A stretch of 64,000 nucleotides of DNA, taken from assembly GCA_001557505.1 (NCBI GenBank), contig LSAX01000004.1, positions 434,001 through 498,000 of the forward strand, given 5' to 3'. Each line of letters begins with the position of its first letter. The stretch's first letter is position 1. The position numbers were made by a program, and so were the translations under genes. Under the pieces are notes generated by a model. It saw nothing but the letters and a program-made list of their open reading frames with translations, was not told the DNA's origin and did not search any database. This document shows, piece after piece, positions 22,526-33,584 of the stretch. This DNA comes from Reticulascus tulasneorum (lineage: Eukaryota; Ascomycota; Sordariomycetes; Glomerellales; Reticulascaceae).

Positions 22526-23074
22526 ATGGCTGGCAACTATGATGGCGTCAAGTCCCGCGTCCAGGACAACGCGACGGGTGTGTATGGCTTCGCCCAAAGG
22601 CAACTGAACCGGGTTATCAGTCCGGATACGCGACAGCAGGCGTACAACAACACCTCGGATTTTGCCCAAGAACGCCCACTGCTCTTTGTATGCCTCCCAC
22701 CTTCCATCACTCTCCACCAACATAGCTAACAATCGCAGTCATTCCTCATCTCCCAGCTGATCTTCTCCTTCCTCCCTCTCCTCCTCTTCGCAACGTTCGC
22801 CCTTTCGACCGTGGCCTTCGCGCTCGGGGCCGCCATCATCTTCTCCCTCTTCTGGATCGGCATCGCGATGCTTCTTCTTGTGCCAACGCTGTTTGTCACC
22901 ATGTCCATTGGCGTTCTTGTCTGGATTTGGGCGGTTTCGAGCTTTGTCGTTGCAAAGTGGCTGTACAACATTGCGCCTGTGAGCGTGAAGGGTGGTGTGG
23001 AGGTGGATGTGCCGAATGGCAAGAAGTATGTCGCTGTAAAGAATGAGGACGGCGTTGGAGGGCATACCGAGTGA
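22526..23074 (+). CDS. promethin/LDAF1-like lipid-droplet membrane protein
   Basis: Exons 22526-22687 and 22739-23074 (51-bp intron) give 165 residues. The N-terminal half is soluble (MAGNYDGVKSRVQDNATG...). It is followed by a long hydrophobic region of about 80 residues with hairpin character (LIFSFLPLLLFATFALS; AAIIFSLFWIGIAMLLL; VLVWIWAVSSFVVAKWL) and a polar tail. This layout matches the promethin family, which acts with seipin at sites of lipid-droplet formation in the ER. The assignment rests on layout, so another small ER hairpin protein is possible. Confidence 0.62.
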
Positions 23075-24537
23075 TACCATGGAGGACGGAAGAGATATAG
23101 GGCGTCTGCACCGAGAGTCAGTTTCTGTAGGTGCGACAGCAAGCGAGTAAACGACGAATATACGGACTTGGTACGGCGTTGGAATGGTTTGCCCGCGATC
23201 GGATACCTTAGAACGAATGAAGGGCATGAAGGAAGAATTATGACACTTTCTTGAATCCGTTTCTTATTCTCCTCCCTCTGTGGTCTGGATCTTAGGAGAA
23301 TCTCGCTTGTGCTGAGCCAACCCTCGTCTTTTCTGCGTTTCTTAATGTCCAGAACGGGACGCCATCGGCTCACTTTCCAAGCCCCTTCTTTCTGTGACTT
23401 GTTCCCCGAAACTAGTGACGTACAACCTATGATTCTCATTAACATAGGTACGCCCAACTCCTATACTCATAGCAACGCGGAGTCACCGCCTTCCCTTCCC
23501 CCCCCTCCCGCACACTCGTCGCCTGGTTTTCGAAGAAACCATCTATAAGCGGCCGATGTATCGTGACGGCCGCGACAGGTCCTTGAGGCGATTTCGGTTC
23601 CTATCAGTTGGGCGCTCGGGCTGTGAGATCTCGAAAAAGTCCGAAAACTCGGGCAGTGGCAATGCCGCGTGCTTCCCAACTGGTCGGATTGGAGACCAAT
23701 GGGCTCGGGGACTGCGCCAGAATGCCATCCGGCCGAAGCACAAAGAAGGATCCTTCGTATCTACCACCTTGCGTCAGTACCAGTAAGAAGAGGCGATGCT
23801 CACCCTTTTCCCACTTTGGTGTTGTAGAGCTCGATGACATGCATGCGGAGGAGCAGAACAACCCCTTTGGCCTCGGTCAGGGGATCTGGGTATGCGCACG
23901 AGTAGAACGATGTGAGGCATAAACTGTCCCCGGTGCATCGTATGCGCAATGGGTCATAACATAATCCAATGCCAAAGGCACCAGGGCAAGGACTGCCATA
24001 GCAGATGCATTTGGACAGGCAATGAATACCAGCCGCGTTTATGTCCGGCAGAAGCGGTAATTCCGATGCGCTCGATGAGCTACCGATCGGCAATATGCCT
24101 TTCGCCAAGCGGGAGGGGATTCAAGCCCCCGTTTGATCCTTCACGCGTCAAAAGGTTGCAGCCGTTGCCGCCGATCAGCGCGACCATTCACAAGGCAGAA
24201 CTACCAGAACCACATTCCAAAAGTTCTTCTAGCGAGACGATCACTATTTGCGCGACCTGCCTAACTAGTCAAGTATGTTACGTAAATTGATCTCTGTTGC
24301 GCGGAGGGAATGGCGATCTGTAGTCGAGGGGGTTGTCACATCCAATGCCAAAATTGCAACGAACTGCCAACGACATTATCAGCGGAGGGCAGTCTTGAAT
24401 AAAGAGAAATTTTGGGGTCACGGAATCAATTAATGCACTATTCTTGCTCTACAGCTTTAAGACGCAGCAAGCAAGCTTGATGCAGGCCTTAGTTTCACCA
24501 CCATTGCGCTGCAGAATTCCAAAATTACACATCCAGA
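23075..24537. other. intergenic region
   Basis: No confident gene. A minus-strand frame at 23800-24120 has a Cys-rich stretch (listed separately at low confidence). The rest shows nothing recognisable. Confidence 0.4.
23800..24120 (-). CDS. possible small cysteine-rich protein, uncertain
   Basis: The frame contains an unusual run of cysteines (HCLSKCICYGSPCPG, then GLCYDP, IRCTG, SLCLT, YSCAYP), at least eight in about 55 residues. No in-frame ATG or signal peptide is visible in the frame itself, so an upstream exon would be needed and was not found. It lies 0.4 kb downstream of a clear small secreted Cys-rich gene on the same strand. It may be a relative or chance; function is unknown. Confidence 0.22.
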   Translation of the reverse strand: MPSRLAKGILPIGSSSSASELPLLPDINAAGIHCLSKCICYGSPCPGAFGIGLCYDPLRIRCTGDSLCLTSFYSCAYPDPLTEAKGVVLLLRMHVIELYNTKVGKG

Positions 24538-24918
24538 CTAAGAACACTCGACAGTGACAAAAGTTCCTCCATTAGGAAATGGTACTGATGTGTAGGTACA
24601 TGGATTCATGTCGGCCGTACACTGTGCGGCGGCGGCGGATGAATATGTCAGTCACAAGTCCAGTCCAGAGAGCCATATGCCAGTGCTACATACCTCGCCT
24701 CTGTTGCATGCGCCGTAAGTACCAGTATCAGTGAGGCAATCTTGACCAAGTGTAGTGCAATACTGAATTCCAGGCGTATTAGTAAATGCTAGTCGGGTGT
24801 AAGATCTGGGTGGAGAATATCATACGCCTTCGATTACGACTTGCCGTGGTGATATAGCTGCAGTCATGGCGACCTTGATAGTGACCGCTATAACTAGAAG
24901 GCTAGTAGAATGAATCAT
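24538..24918 (-). CDS. small secreted cysteine-rich protein (81 residues)
   Basis: Three short exons (24918-24826, 24762-24694, 24621-24538) join in phase 0 across introns of 63 and 72 bp with good GTATGA/GTATGT donors, CAG acceptors and a branch-like tactaatac. The product starts with a hydrophobic signal segment (LLVIAVTIKVAMTAA), and the mature part carries six cysteines, three in exon 2 (YCTT, QDCL, GACN) and three in exon 3 (CTAD, NPCT, VECS). All junctions fall at codon boundaries. Size, secretion and an even Cys number fit effector-like or antimicrobial-like fungal proteins, but no family is recognised. Because each exon is under 100 bp, it is easily missed by simple ORF searches. Confidence 0.68.
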
Positions 24919-26362
24919 TCTGGGCCAGATTGGTTCGTTGTCAGGATTGAATGGTTGGGACGAGTAATAATTTAAGATCGCTTTTTCGAAGTTTCGGTGT
25001 TACGGTCAAGAAATGCTTGAAGGACCGAGGTAGCTTTAAATATTCAGCATCAAATCAACGCCCTCTTCCATCATCTCTACTTGGAGTTACTGGTTCACAC
25101 CCATGTTTACACTCGGGGGCTACATACTGTATCTTCCGCTGTTATCCTTCCGATTCAACTCACGTCATGATGTAAAATCCCATCAGCGGGTGAAGACATG
25201 ACATCATAGCGAGTTTCTTCTGAGCTGTTTGGATGATCGGAGCTCTAAGAATAGCAAAGGATTCAAATATAAGCTCTCGTTCTGATTGAAGGGTTGGTAA
25301 TTTGCAGCGTCGTCTAGTCGGGCGTGGGCAACATCTTGACCAAAAGGGAGTCATTTGTTGACCTTCGCTCATAGGCTACACTTGGCACTATGAAGATCAT
25401 GTCGCCCAAGACCATTGCTTTGAGGGCGACGACTAAGGATCAAGGATCGAAAACCTTGCGAGTAGTCCGCAGCGGAACCAACAGGATAGAAGATGCGTTT
25501 GGGGGAATGCTCAGATTTGAAACACACTGGGCGGCTCATATGACGCGTCCTCGCATAGCGAGAGGTATTTTGTGCAGGTACAACTAGCTCCGGCAGTTTC
25601 GCGTGAAGGTTGATGTAGGATCTGCGATTCCATAGCTAAATACAAGATGGGATCTAACAAGGGGAGTTGGGGGTCGTTCTTCAGCCCGCCCAATCAAAGC
25701 GAAAATTAAGCGCACCGTGCAGATCATCCAACGACCAAGCCCCAGTGGGAAGACACAGCTGATATATCAACATAGCCTTGCGATGTAACCCCAATCCGAG
25801 GAGAATGCCTTAGCTAATCCCATCATTACCATCTACGGAAACAATCACGCTGGTGAGAAGCTATCCGTGCGATTCGTTCGAACGACGACCTGTGAGCCAA
25901 CACTGTATGCAAGCATGGGGCCCGGAAGGCCGTAGGATCGTGGGCCGAAGGAATCAACTTCTTGGTGTTTGTCGATTGCCAGACATAACTTCGATCTCGG
26001 CCAAATGGCGATCATAGGCTGGCGACGATCTCAGTTGGAGCGGTACACGTGAGAAGCCCGTTTTCAAGTAGCTCAGCAGACGGCGAAAGACGCTCGAGAA
26101 TAGGGGAAGAGGGAGGGCAATAAGATTCCATAATTCTTTTATTATGCAGAGGTAACATCCTAGTTATGGTTCTTCCTCTTGATAGGTGTGTCACCTGGAA
26201 TATAAAATGTGGGAGGATATCTCGCGATATAGCACAACATTTCCACGGTTCAAAACATCAACTCCAGAACACCATACATTCATGTTTGATCTTGAACTTA
26301 AAGCTCAGCTTATGCTTCCTATTACATCTTTGAACCTCAAGTTACCGTTGTAAAACCCCATC
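24919..26362. other. intergenic region
   Basis: About 1.4 kb containing the promoter sides of the flanking divergent genes. Short frames at 25160-25700 have no recognisable feature. Confidence 0.45.
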
Positions 26363-27404
26363 ATGAGTGCTGTTGTCGAAGTAATCGGCCTCGTGTCCGG
26401 CGTTCTCGGCATATGGTCGTTCTTCGCGGACATGTTGCCTGCCCAAGACGGGACAGCTGCCACGTTCCGTGTCCAGGTCGGCGTTGACGGATACTCGGAG
26501 AACGGCGAACCTCCTCTATCTAACGCTGGCGGCGGGCTCCAAACTATCCGTACGTACAACGTTAACGGCGAACTTCTCGGGGCCGGTGGCGGAACCGATG
26601 GTATCGGCTCGGGAGAGTTTGCCGACCTCAAGGTCTTTCAGCAGGTGGCCAACCAAGCTACTTCTGCTGAGTTCTACGCAAATGACGATGCTTTGTGCAT
26701 TGCTTATATCAGTGCTACGCTTCATGATGATAGTAACTGGGCTTGGACTGGAGACTGGGGAAATATATGTGGCGTTGACTGGTATTACAGTGGCGTTGCG
26801 GTAAGAATCTATCCACATTTTCCCAACTCGGCTTTTACTGATCCTTTACAGATGGCAGGCAGAGAAGAGTAAGTGGGCCTGGTCTTCTGGACTCCGGCAT
26901 TTCTAAAATGTTGTCCATCTCTGACAAGCTCTTAGTTCACCGTACTGCACATGGGTCGACCGAGACCATAGTGAAGACATCAAGGCTGCTGTCATTAGCA
27001 TTAGATGGCAAGGATTCGTCGGAGAGCCTACGGGCGACGGCAAGGATCGCTGCGGCACCGATTTCAAGGCCTTTGAATCAGATGGCGGCCCGCCAGTCAT
27101 CGGTGCCGCTGCGGCTTCAACCACCAAGAAGCGAAAGCGCAGCAAGTCCCTCGGCGACGACAGGCTAATCATCAGCTCGCTTCCAAGCCAGACCGCTACG
27201 GGCCTGTGTGAGGGCGAGAACTCGTTCGGACCCGATTTCGTCTCGCTAGCCGAGGGTTTGCATTGTAACATGGAGACCCGCGAAATCTTGCCCCTCTGCA
27301 GTCCTGGTATCGTTGGGGAGTGTTTCGACCTCGAGGCAGCCCGCGGCAGCCCTGAGTCAGATGTTTCGGCCATCAAAAAGCCGTCTAGGGTCATTGACTG
27401 GTAG
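26363..27404 (+). CDS. unrecognised fungal protein (307 residues)
   Basis: Exons 26363-26800, 26852-26868 (17 nt) and 26936-27404 close in phase. The N-terminus has one hydrophobic helix (VVEVIGLVSGVLGIWSFFADML) that could be a membrane anchor or uncleaved signal. A compact region follows with paired Trp and Cys (NWAWTGDWGNICGVDWYYSG; CTWVDRDHSEDIKAA), then a basic patch KKRKRSK and an acidic tail with four further Cys. The ordered, codon-regular sequence and clean splice sites argue for a real gene. I do not recognise the family and assign no function. Confidence 0.68.
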
Positions 27405-27875
27405 AGCTGATTTGTATAAGTGTCCTTTGAAGTGTCATTGCCACTGCCGTTCATGTGTGAGCGAGACGTAACTCTCAGACTCTATTCCAGTGTTATCCTT
27501 TAAAAATAAATATGAATAAAATTATACCAGCAGTCCCCGCATCAGAGTTTGTTTGCAAGGAACTTCTGGCCTCGTCTTCCGGAGTTTGCATTTCTCTCCA
27601 AATACACACTGGACAGGCGAGCCGATGCTCTCTCAGCCACACCAATCCATAGCTTTGCACCAGCCACAATAAGAGAAGCCACAGCGTCCGTGCATGCGCC
27701 CCACCCGCCCCTGGCTCCCGAGGCTCCAATTACAGGGGACGCGGTCGAGTCTCGGAATGACATTTCGCGACGCTTTGGAACTTGACAGTTCATGCATTGA
27801 GCTTTATCCCCAGATGTCCTCATGAGGTAACTTCAACCACACACATTAATCCTCGGAGATGCATCCAGAGACGCC
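27405..27875. other. intergenic region
   Basis: It holds the 3' flank of the unknown gene and the promoter of the FHIP gene. Nothing distinctive is seen. Confidence 0.5.
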
Positions 27876-30800
27876 ATGGACTTTGTGAGTAGCTGCAGAT
27901 CTTGTTTTTGTTGAAATGCTAGCTCTGTCTAACAGCTTCTCCAGTGGTCGCGCCTCCTAGCACATACGTCGCTCACCCCGACGAGCTCTCGGAAGGATGA
28001 TGCGAAGAATCCTACCAAACGACTGCATCGATTTGACAAGGAGTACAACCAGATCCTGGTAGGACCAGCCGTTCAACAGCCTCTGTACCATTGTTTCGCT
28101 AACCTTTACCAAAGCAAATCTGGCGCAGTTCCTCGAACCTAGCTCGCGATGTCGACGCCGCAGAGGACCTCGAAATCCGCTTGCAGGAGCTCACCAACAT
28201 CCTCAGCGACGAATCCCGAAGACCCCTACCTCACCCTTGCATCCAGTATGCCGCGAAGAAGCAAATATACATCCCCGTGGGGAAGATCGCCACCACATCC
28301 TACAACGAATGGATTATCAAAGAAGCCGTCCTATTCTTTGCGACCCTGCTCGAGACCGAGGAAGAAGCCTTCGTCGAGAACCCGAACTTCTCCGCTAGTC
28401 TCACGAATCTTTTGGTGCGGATCACCGGCGTAAACAGTGTCCGGCTGGGCTCAGATACCGAGGCGAAGGTCGTTGAATTGGCGTTTAACATAACCACGAA
28501 GATCCGGTTGAATCGAGACATCCTTCATGCTTGGTTCAGGTCTCGGCAAGATGGGCCCCAGGATGAGAAGCACCAAGACAAACACGACAAGTTCACCGGC
28601 CGGACACAGAAGCAGGATTTTCCGCTGTTCTACATTCTGATGGATTACATTCACCACGAGGGGAAGGTCGGAGACTTTGCGCGCACTGGGCTTCTATACA
28701 TCATAGAGTCTGCATCAAGCTCCGAGGCTTTGGAGCAATGGATTGTCGAAAGCGATCTTTCTACATTGATGGCAACCGGATTGGGTGCGCTGTACAGCCA
28801 GCTCAGTCGAAAGCTGGTCGTTGATCATCTGCCCCACGATCTTCCACCCGTCCTCGCCCTGTCCGACTACCAACACCCTACCTCCACCTACGAAATCGTC
28901 AGTTCGTGCTCTCCGGACTTTCAGCTCCACCTGGAAACATTTCTATCACACTTACTTTTCTGGCAAGATGTGCTGGAGCATTGCAAGTCTGTTGAGGTCA
29001 AACAGACACTGTTGGAGCATTTCCAGGTCATTTTCCTGCAGCAACTACTGTAAGAACTATTCCCTTCATAGCAGAAGATAATAGTACTAATCGTTCTAGA
29101 TACCCATCTCTTTTGGAATCGTCTGATATTGACGGAGGCTCATCCGTTGCCGTTCTTACATACCTTCGTCGGATCCTTGAATCCTTGGACCACCCCGACA
29201 TGATCAACCTTATTCTCCACTACCTGCTTGGCCTCCCAGATCATGTGGCAATGGATGGGCCGAAGCCGAGGACATCTATCAGCGCCGCTCGCAAACGCAA
29301 GTCAATGGATTTGGCCACCATGATGGCGGAAAAATCCGACATCATGGCAACGCCTCTCCTCTTCAACCTTGTCGATTTGATCCTCGCCTGTCTCGGATCG
29401 CACAATCAACAAACAATTCATGTTACGTTACAGCTAGTGTCGGCGATTCTAAAGAGGCATCACCGATACGCAGTCATCACTCTGCTGCGCACTGAGACTA
29501 TTCGTGGAAGTGAGATTCACAGAACAATTGGTGCCCATGAGCAAGAGATCGAGTTTCTCATGAGTCTGGCCGCGTCTATCGGTGGCCAAGACAACTTCGA
29601 CGAGATATACGATAACATTCTGAAGGACACAATGACTCGATTGGAGAGCCATCCTTGCTCCATAAAGCTTGTTGCGCCGAAAATTTCCACCAACAACCAC
29701 GAACTTCCCGCGATTCCTGACAGTCTTCCCGGGGCACCCAGGGATGTCCGAGATCACACTCTTCGGCCTGATGATCCTCTTCTCACTACTGTCCTCAACT
29801 TGCTCGAGACGTTCTTTGTCAATCCTGTCGAGACAAACCTTTCACTGACTGAAACGATCGTCGATTTAGCTATATGTGGCTACATGTCCGTCGAAGGCTG
29901 GCTTCTGCGAAGTCCACAAAAATATGTATACGAGGAGGAGCAGAATAGCCCGATTTCTTCAGACGCAGCCTCACCCAAGTTTCCAATTGGGTTTTCGCCA
30001 GACCCTGAGTCACCGACCTATGCTGAATTTCAGAAGGCGCAATCCATGGAGAACTGTCGCCGTCGTCCAAAGTGGACGCAATCAGCACTACCGCGAGCGT
30101 TCACCGTGCTACAATTGCTCTGCGACCAAGTCACAGACTATAGGAAAACCATACCCAGGTTCGATGAACTGCTGCAACAGCGTCGAGAGGCTTTTCAGAC
30201 AGCAGATTCAGCACACGCTGCTCCTGTTCCACTCCGAAGGGCAACACCGCATCAGCACAGCTCTACACATACGCCGGACAGGCCGAGCTTGGATGAACTA
30301 TCTCGCAGTGCGTCGCCTGCTCGGCCTTCAGGCTTGGAAGGCTTTGCTCAACGGCTGCTGTCTGAGCTTGGTACCCCTAGTCGATCAGGTAGTCCAAGAG
30401 GACGCAAGGATATGAGTCGAAATTCTGGTGGCGCCAGCCCTGCCCCAGGAGCTATGGCTGGCGGCTATGGGCTTGCTACGCCAACAGTGAGGCCGATCCC
30501 GATACCACCAAAGGAATTTCCGCTCAACTACGAAAACCCTGCACGCAGCGCCATAACACGGAGCTACTCGCCAGGAAGCGCAAACGCCAGTGTCCGGGAG
30601 GAGACAGGCTCATCGTTTGGCGGTAAGGATAGTGCGGTCGCAAGCCAAGCTGCGGCCTTCGCGGCAATCGACCAGAGCATTCTTGCAAGGCGCGTTGGAC
30701 TACCTGGAAAGGTGGAGCCAATCCCCTTGAATTTCGACAAGAAACCCATTGCTGGTACACCAACTAAGCTTTCCATTCCCACCAAAAACGAAGAAGAAGA

Positions 30801-30984
30801 AGAGCTGGAGGATCGTAGCGGGGGAGACACGACGGGCATCTCGACTCCGGCGCCAGGCGAGGAGCGTAGTGTGTCAGTCTCTCACGTCATCACAAATATC
30901 ATCATCTTGCAGTCATTCCTTTTCGAGTTGGCGAGCTTAGTACAGGTGAGAGCCGGGTTGTTCGAAGAGGTTCGTTTTGCTTAA
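27876..30984 (+). CDS. fhipA: FHF complex subunit HOOK-interacting protein (FHIP/RAI16 family)
   Basis: Exons 27876-27884 (9 nt: Met-Asp-Phe), 27945-28058, 28115-29049 and 29100-30984 give 980 residues, the normal family length. The conserved N-terminus (WSRLLAHTSLTP), the helical block around YNEWIIKEAVLFFATLLETEE, LARDV-DAAEDLEIRLQEL, and FPLFYILMDYIHHEGK-GDFARTGLLYIIE are hallmarks of the family. A disordered Ser/Pro/Arg-rich region (about residues 720-860) precedes the conserved C-terminus ending LVQVRAGLFEEVRFA. With Hook and FTS this protein links early endosomes to dynein for transport along hyphal microtubules (known from Aspergillus). The last donor-like GTGAGA inside the final codons was rejected because read-through restores the family's C-terminus. 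Confidence 0.88.
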
Positions 30985-31361
30985 GAGCTTCGATGATTGT
31001 AGGTGCATGGCTTCGTTCTGGGTTGAAGATGGAGTATTCATGCCTTGAGGGCAGTGGTATATTTTCGGCTGTGGCGGATGATGGGACTGCATTACCCGGC
31101 GTCGGAGGCGGCTTTGTTAGTGAGGATTGGTGGCAGGTTATGAGTTACGATGAATTGACTGCTAGTGTGCCTTTCACCGTGTCTCGTCATTGCATGCTTG
31201 TGTGTTGATTCCTTCCGTCTTCCAAACTGCTCTGCCTGTAACAGAAATATGGCTCAGATGAAGTCGGTTAGAACGATCCGTTGATGTTTAAAAGGAATTA
31301 TTATTATTTTCTACTTTCTTCTTGCCGCACATGGGGTGACATCGGGCTTGGGCCGTCATCA
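30985..31361. other. intergenic region
   Basis: It lies between convergent genes. AT-rich near 31290-31320. Nothing recognised. Confidence 0.5.
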
Positions 31362-32430
31362 TCATGAGAATGCTAGAACGCAGGAGACAACCAGCCCAGC
31401 CCATCCAATATGGCTTATCACTGACCTAGCATCGTTGGTATCGGTACTGGTCTCTGAAGGGGATGCTGATGTTGTTGTGTCGGGCTGATCAGATGGAGCC
31501 GCAGCTGAAGAGGACATCGATTCGTCCGGATCAACCAGGGAACTGGTCGGGGTAGTTGTCGTTATCGTTGTTGACGTGGATGAGGATGTGGGTGGGCGAG
31601 TGGTGGAGGTGGTCTGCCTGCTCGAGGTTGTCTTGGTAGATGTAGTTGGAGAGCTTGATTCCCCATCACTAACCATCCCTCTGACCCAGACGCCGACAGA
31701 GTCACTGAAGACATCGAAGTAGTTAAGATGTGTCTCGACCACATCACCACCAGCACAGATCGGGTCCGTGACAACGCAATACGAACGCATCACACTCGAG
31801 TATTGCTCCATACCTGCGAGCTGTGCGGCGGGGCGTGGGAAGAGACCGTTGGCGCCTGAACCGGTTTCGAAGTTGTAGCTTTGACTGGCAGTATGGCGCG
31901 TGTCACCGAATATTAGCGCAGCCGCAACTGTAACGCGTTAGAACCCTTCTGTCATACACACTCCGGATCGTGTACTCACTTTTGTTTCCGGGACTCGAGT
32001 TCCGGTCCAGGCCTGGGTTTGGTGTTTGCACGCATCCTTGGAAAAAGGTGCCGCCACCGCCGCCCAAAATATCCCCGACAAGATGTCCGCCTTGCGAATA
32101 TCCACTGACGACCAGCTTTGAATCCGGACAGCGTTGGGCATACGCCCTAATCTGGGCAGCGCCGTTCACGGCTCCCTCTTCCAAGGCTGCGCAGTACTCT
32201 ACCTCCAAGGCGTTGTTCCATTGGATATCCTCGTAGTCGCAACTCGGCAGGCCGGAGCATATCGCCGTGACGAGCTTGCCCTGCCGGCCGGGATACGGCT
32301 CATTGTTGCCTTTTGCAAGGAATATGTGGACTGATGTGCATGCAGTGTCGCGTCCTGCTATACCGCCCGACTCTTCGGCCGTGACGCTGAGGGCCAATGG
32401 CAGGAGGAAAAGATATCGTGAAAGCGGCAT
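31362..32430 (-). CDS. GPI-anchored CE5-family esterase (cutinase / acetylxylan esterase type)
   Basis: Exons 32430-31980 and 31927-31362 (52-bp intron) give 338 residues. The start MPLSRYLFLLPLALSVTA is a signal peptide; a longer upstream frame lacks one. The nucleophile elbow GYSQGG (S112), the acid in DPICAGG and the His in HLNYF form the CE5 triad, and the Cys pattern (ACTSVH, AICSG, ERC-like QRCPDS) fits. A Ser/Thr-rich stalk of about 100 residues follows, ending in a hydrophobic tail (HIGWAGLVVSCVLAFS) typical of GPI attachment. The enzyme probably cleaves cutin or acetyl esters at the cell surface. GPI tethering is uncommon for this mostly free-secreted family. Confidence 0.85.
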
Positions 32431-33584
32431 TGTGACAAGTCGATGACGGATCAAGTCGGGTCGGGCGAGAAGAGCATAACAAGCCAATGCGACGTGGGAT
32501 TCCCAGGTAGATGTAGCCCGCCAAACACTGCTATTTTCTCTATGTTCCTGGGGCCGACCCATCAAGAAGCTCCAGCTTACTATATTAGTATAGGGGGGCA
32601 GATAACCACGACCCACTTGGCTGTGAAGTTAAGGTCCCCCAGTGAAGACTTGATCGAACTAGGCCGCCTTGGCAGGGGGTGGATCGAGTTCGAACGGCAG
32701 ACCTTGTCTGATCTAGGGCAAGCCTGGAAGATGACTGCGTTGTTAGACTGATCTCCCGAGTCATGGTCTGTTTGGTGCAGGCATGAAAAGAATGTCAAAA
32801 AGTTCTTCCAAGCGGAGCAAAGGATTTGTTAGAAAGACGGATACGATGTCGCGTGAGCTCCGCGCCACTCGATAACCCCCAAGATCCCGACTAGCCAGAA
32901 ACCAGGCTGCGTGCGTCGAGGCCGTGCCGTGCATCGAACTGAAAAGGGATCTACAATAATTGACACGTTTATTTTATTTTTACAATCGATCTGTGTCTTG
33001 GCAAGGCTCGATGTGTCAGATACGGAGAATACTTTAGGTGACCTACTGCGACTTGCACCCATTGGCTGATTTATAATATATTGTCCAAATGGGGCCTAAA
33101 GGTGCATTGTTCTCCGCATACTGCCTCAACTTGTTCAGAACGTCGGCGGCTGAATAACTCAACGCAGTCTCAGACATGAGGACCTTAGGAAAACTACTCG
33201 GCGAGTCTGCCATGAAAACTAACCACTTACAACCCACGGGTTCGGTCATACATGGATGGAGGATCATTTGCGGGCCAAAACCATCCAAACCAGGGGGCAA
33301 GATGCTGCATTTATATTCAGATCGCCAGTAATAGGGAATAGAGAGGGCTTGAAGACGGTCTGAAGTCGCTGGTGGAAGGGTGGTTGTCGAGCAGCTGATA
33401 TGTACGACACGACACATCGTGTCCGTAACAGAACTCCTGGATCTCGGGTATGCATGCGACTGCTGATTGCAGTCTTCATTTTTGATCTATAATTATACTA
33501 CTCAAACAACCAAGCGGCTACTTGAGCTTTGGAAGTTGAAGGCTTACTCGACTAGTCTTGGAAGACAAGAGACTAACCAGCCAC
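32431..33584. other. intergenic region
   Basis: It contains the esterase promoter and one uncertain minus-strand frame at 33043-33417, listed separately. Confidence 0.4.
33043..33417 (-). CDS. hypothetical small protein, uncertain
   Basis: The 124-residue frame has protein-like composition in its second half (FPKVLMSETALSYSAADV; LNKLRQYAENNAPLGPIW) and six Cys, but no recognisable domain, signal peptide or clear start. An upstream exon may be missing. It is listed because the C-terminal 90 residues look coding rather than random. Confidence 0.28.
   Translation of the reverse strand: MCRVVHISCSTTTLPPATSDRLQALSIPYYWRSEYKCSILPPGLDGFGPQMILHPCMTEPVGCKWLVFMADSPSSFPKVLMSETALSYSAADVLNKLRQYAENNAPLGPIWTIYYKSANGCKSQ

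Noticed and set aside
22726..23457. Minus-strand frame over the promethin-like gene
   Set aside because: It is antisense to a well-spliced gene, has low-complexity basic text and no domain.
30940..31030. Extra intron at the 3' end of the FHIP gene
   Set aside because: Read-through gives the family's conserved C-terminus and a stop at 30984; splicing gives an unrelated short tail.
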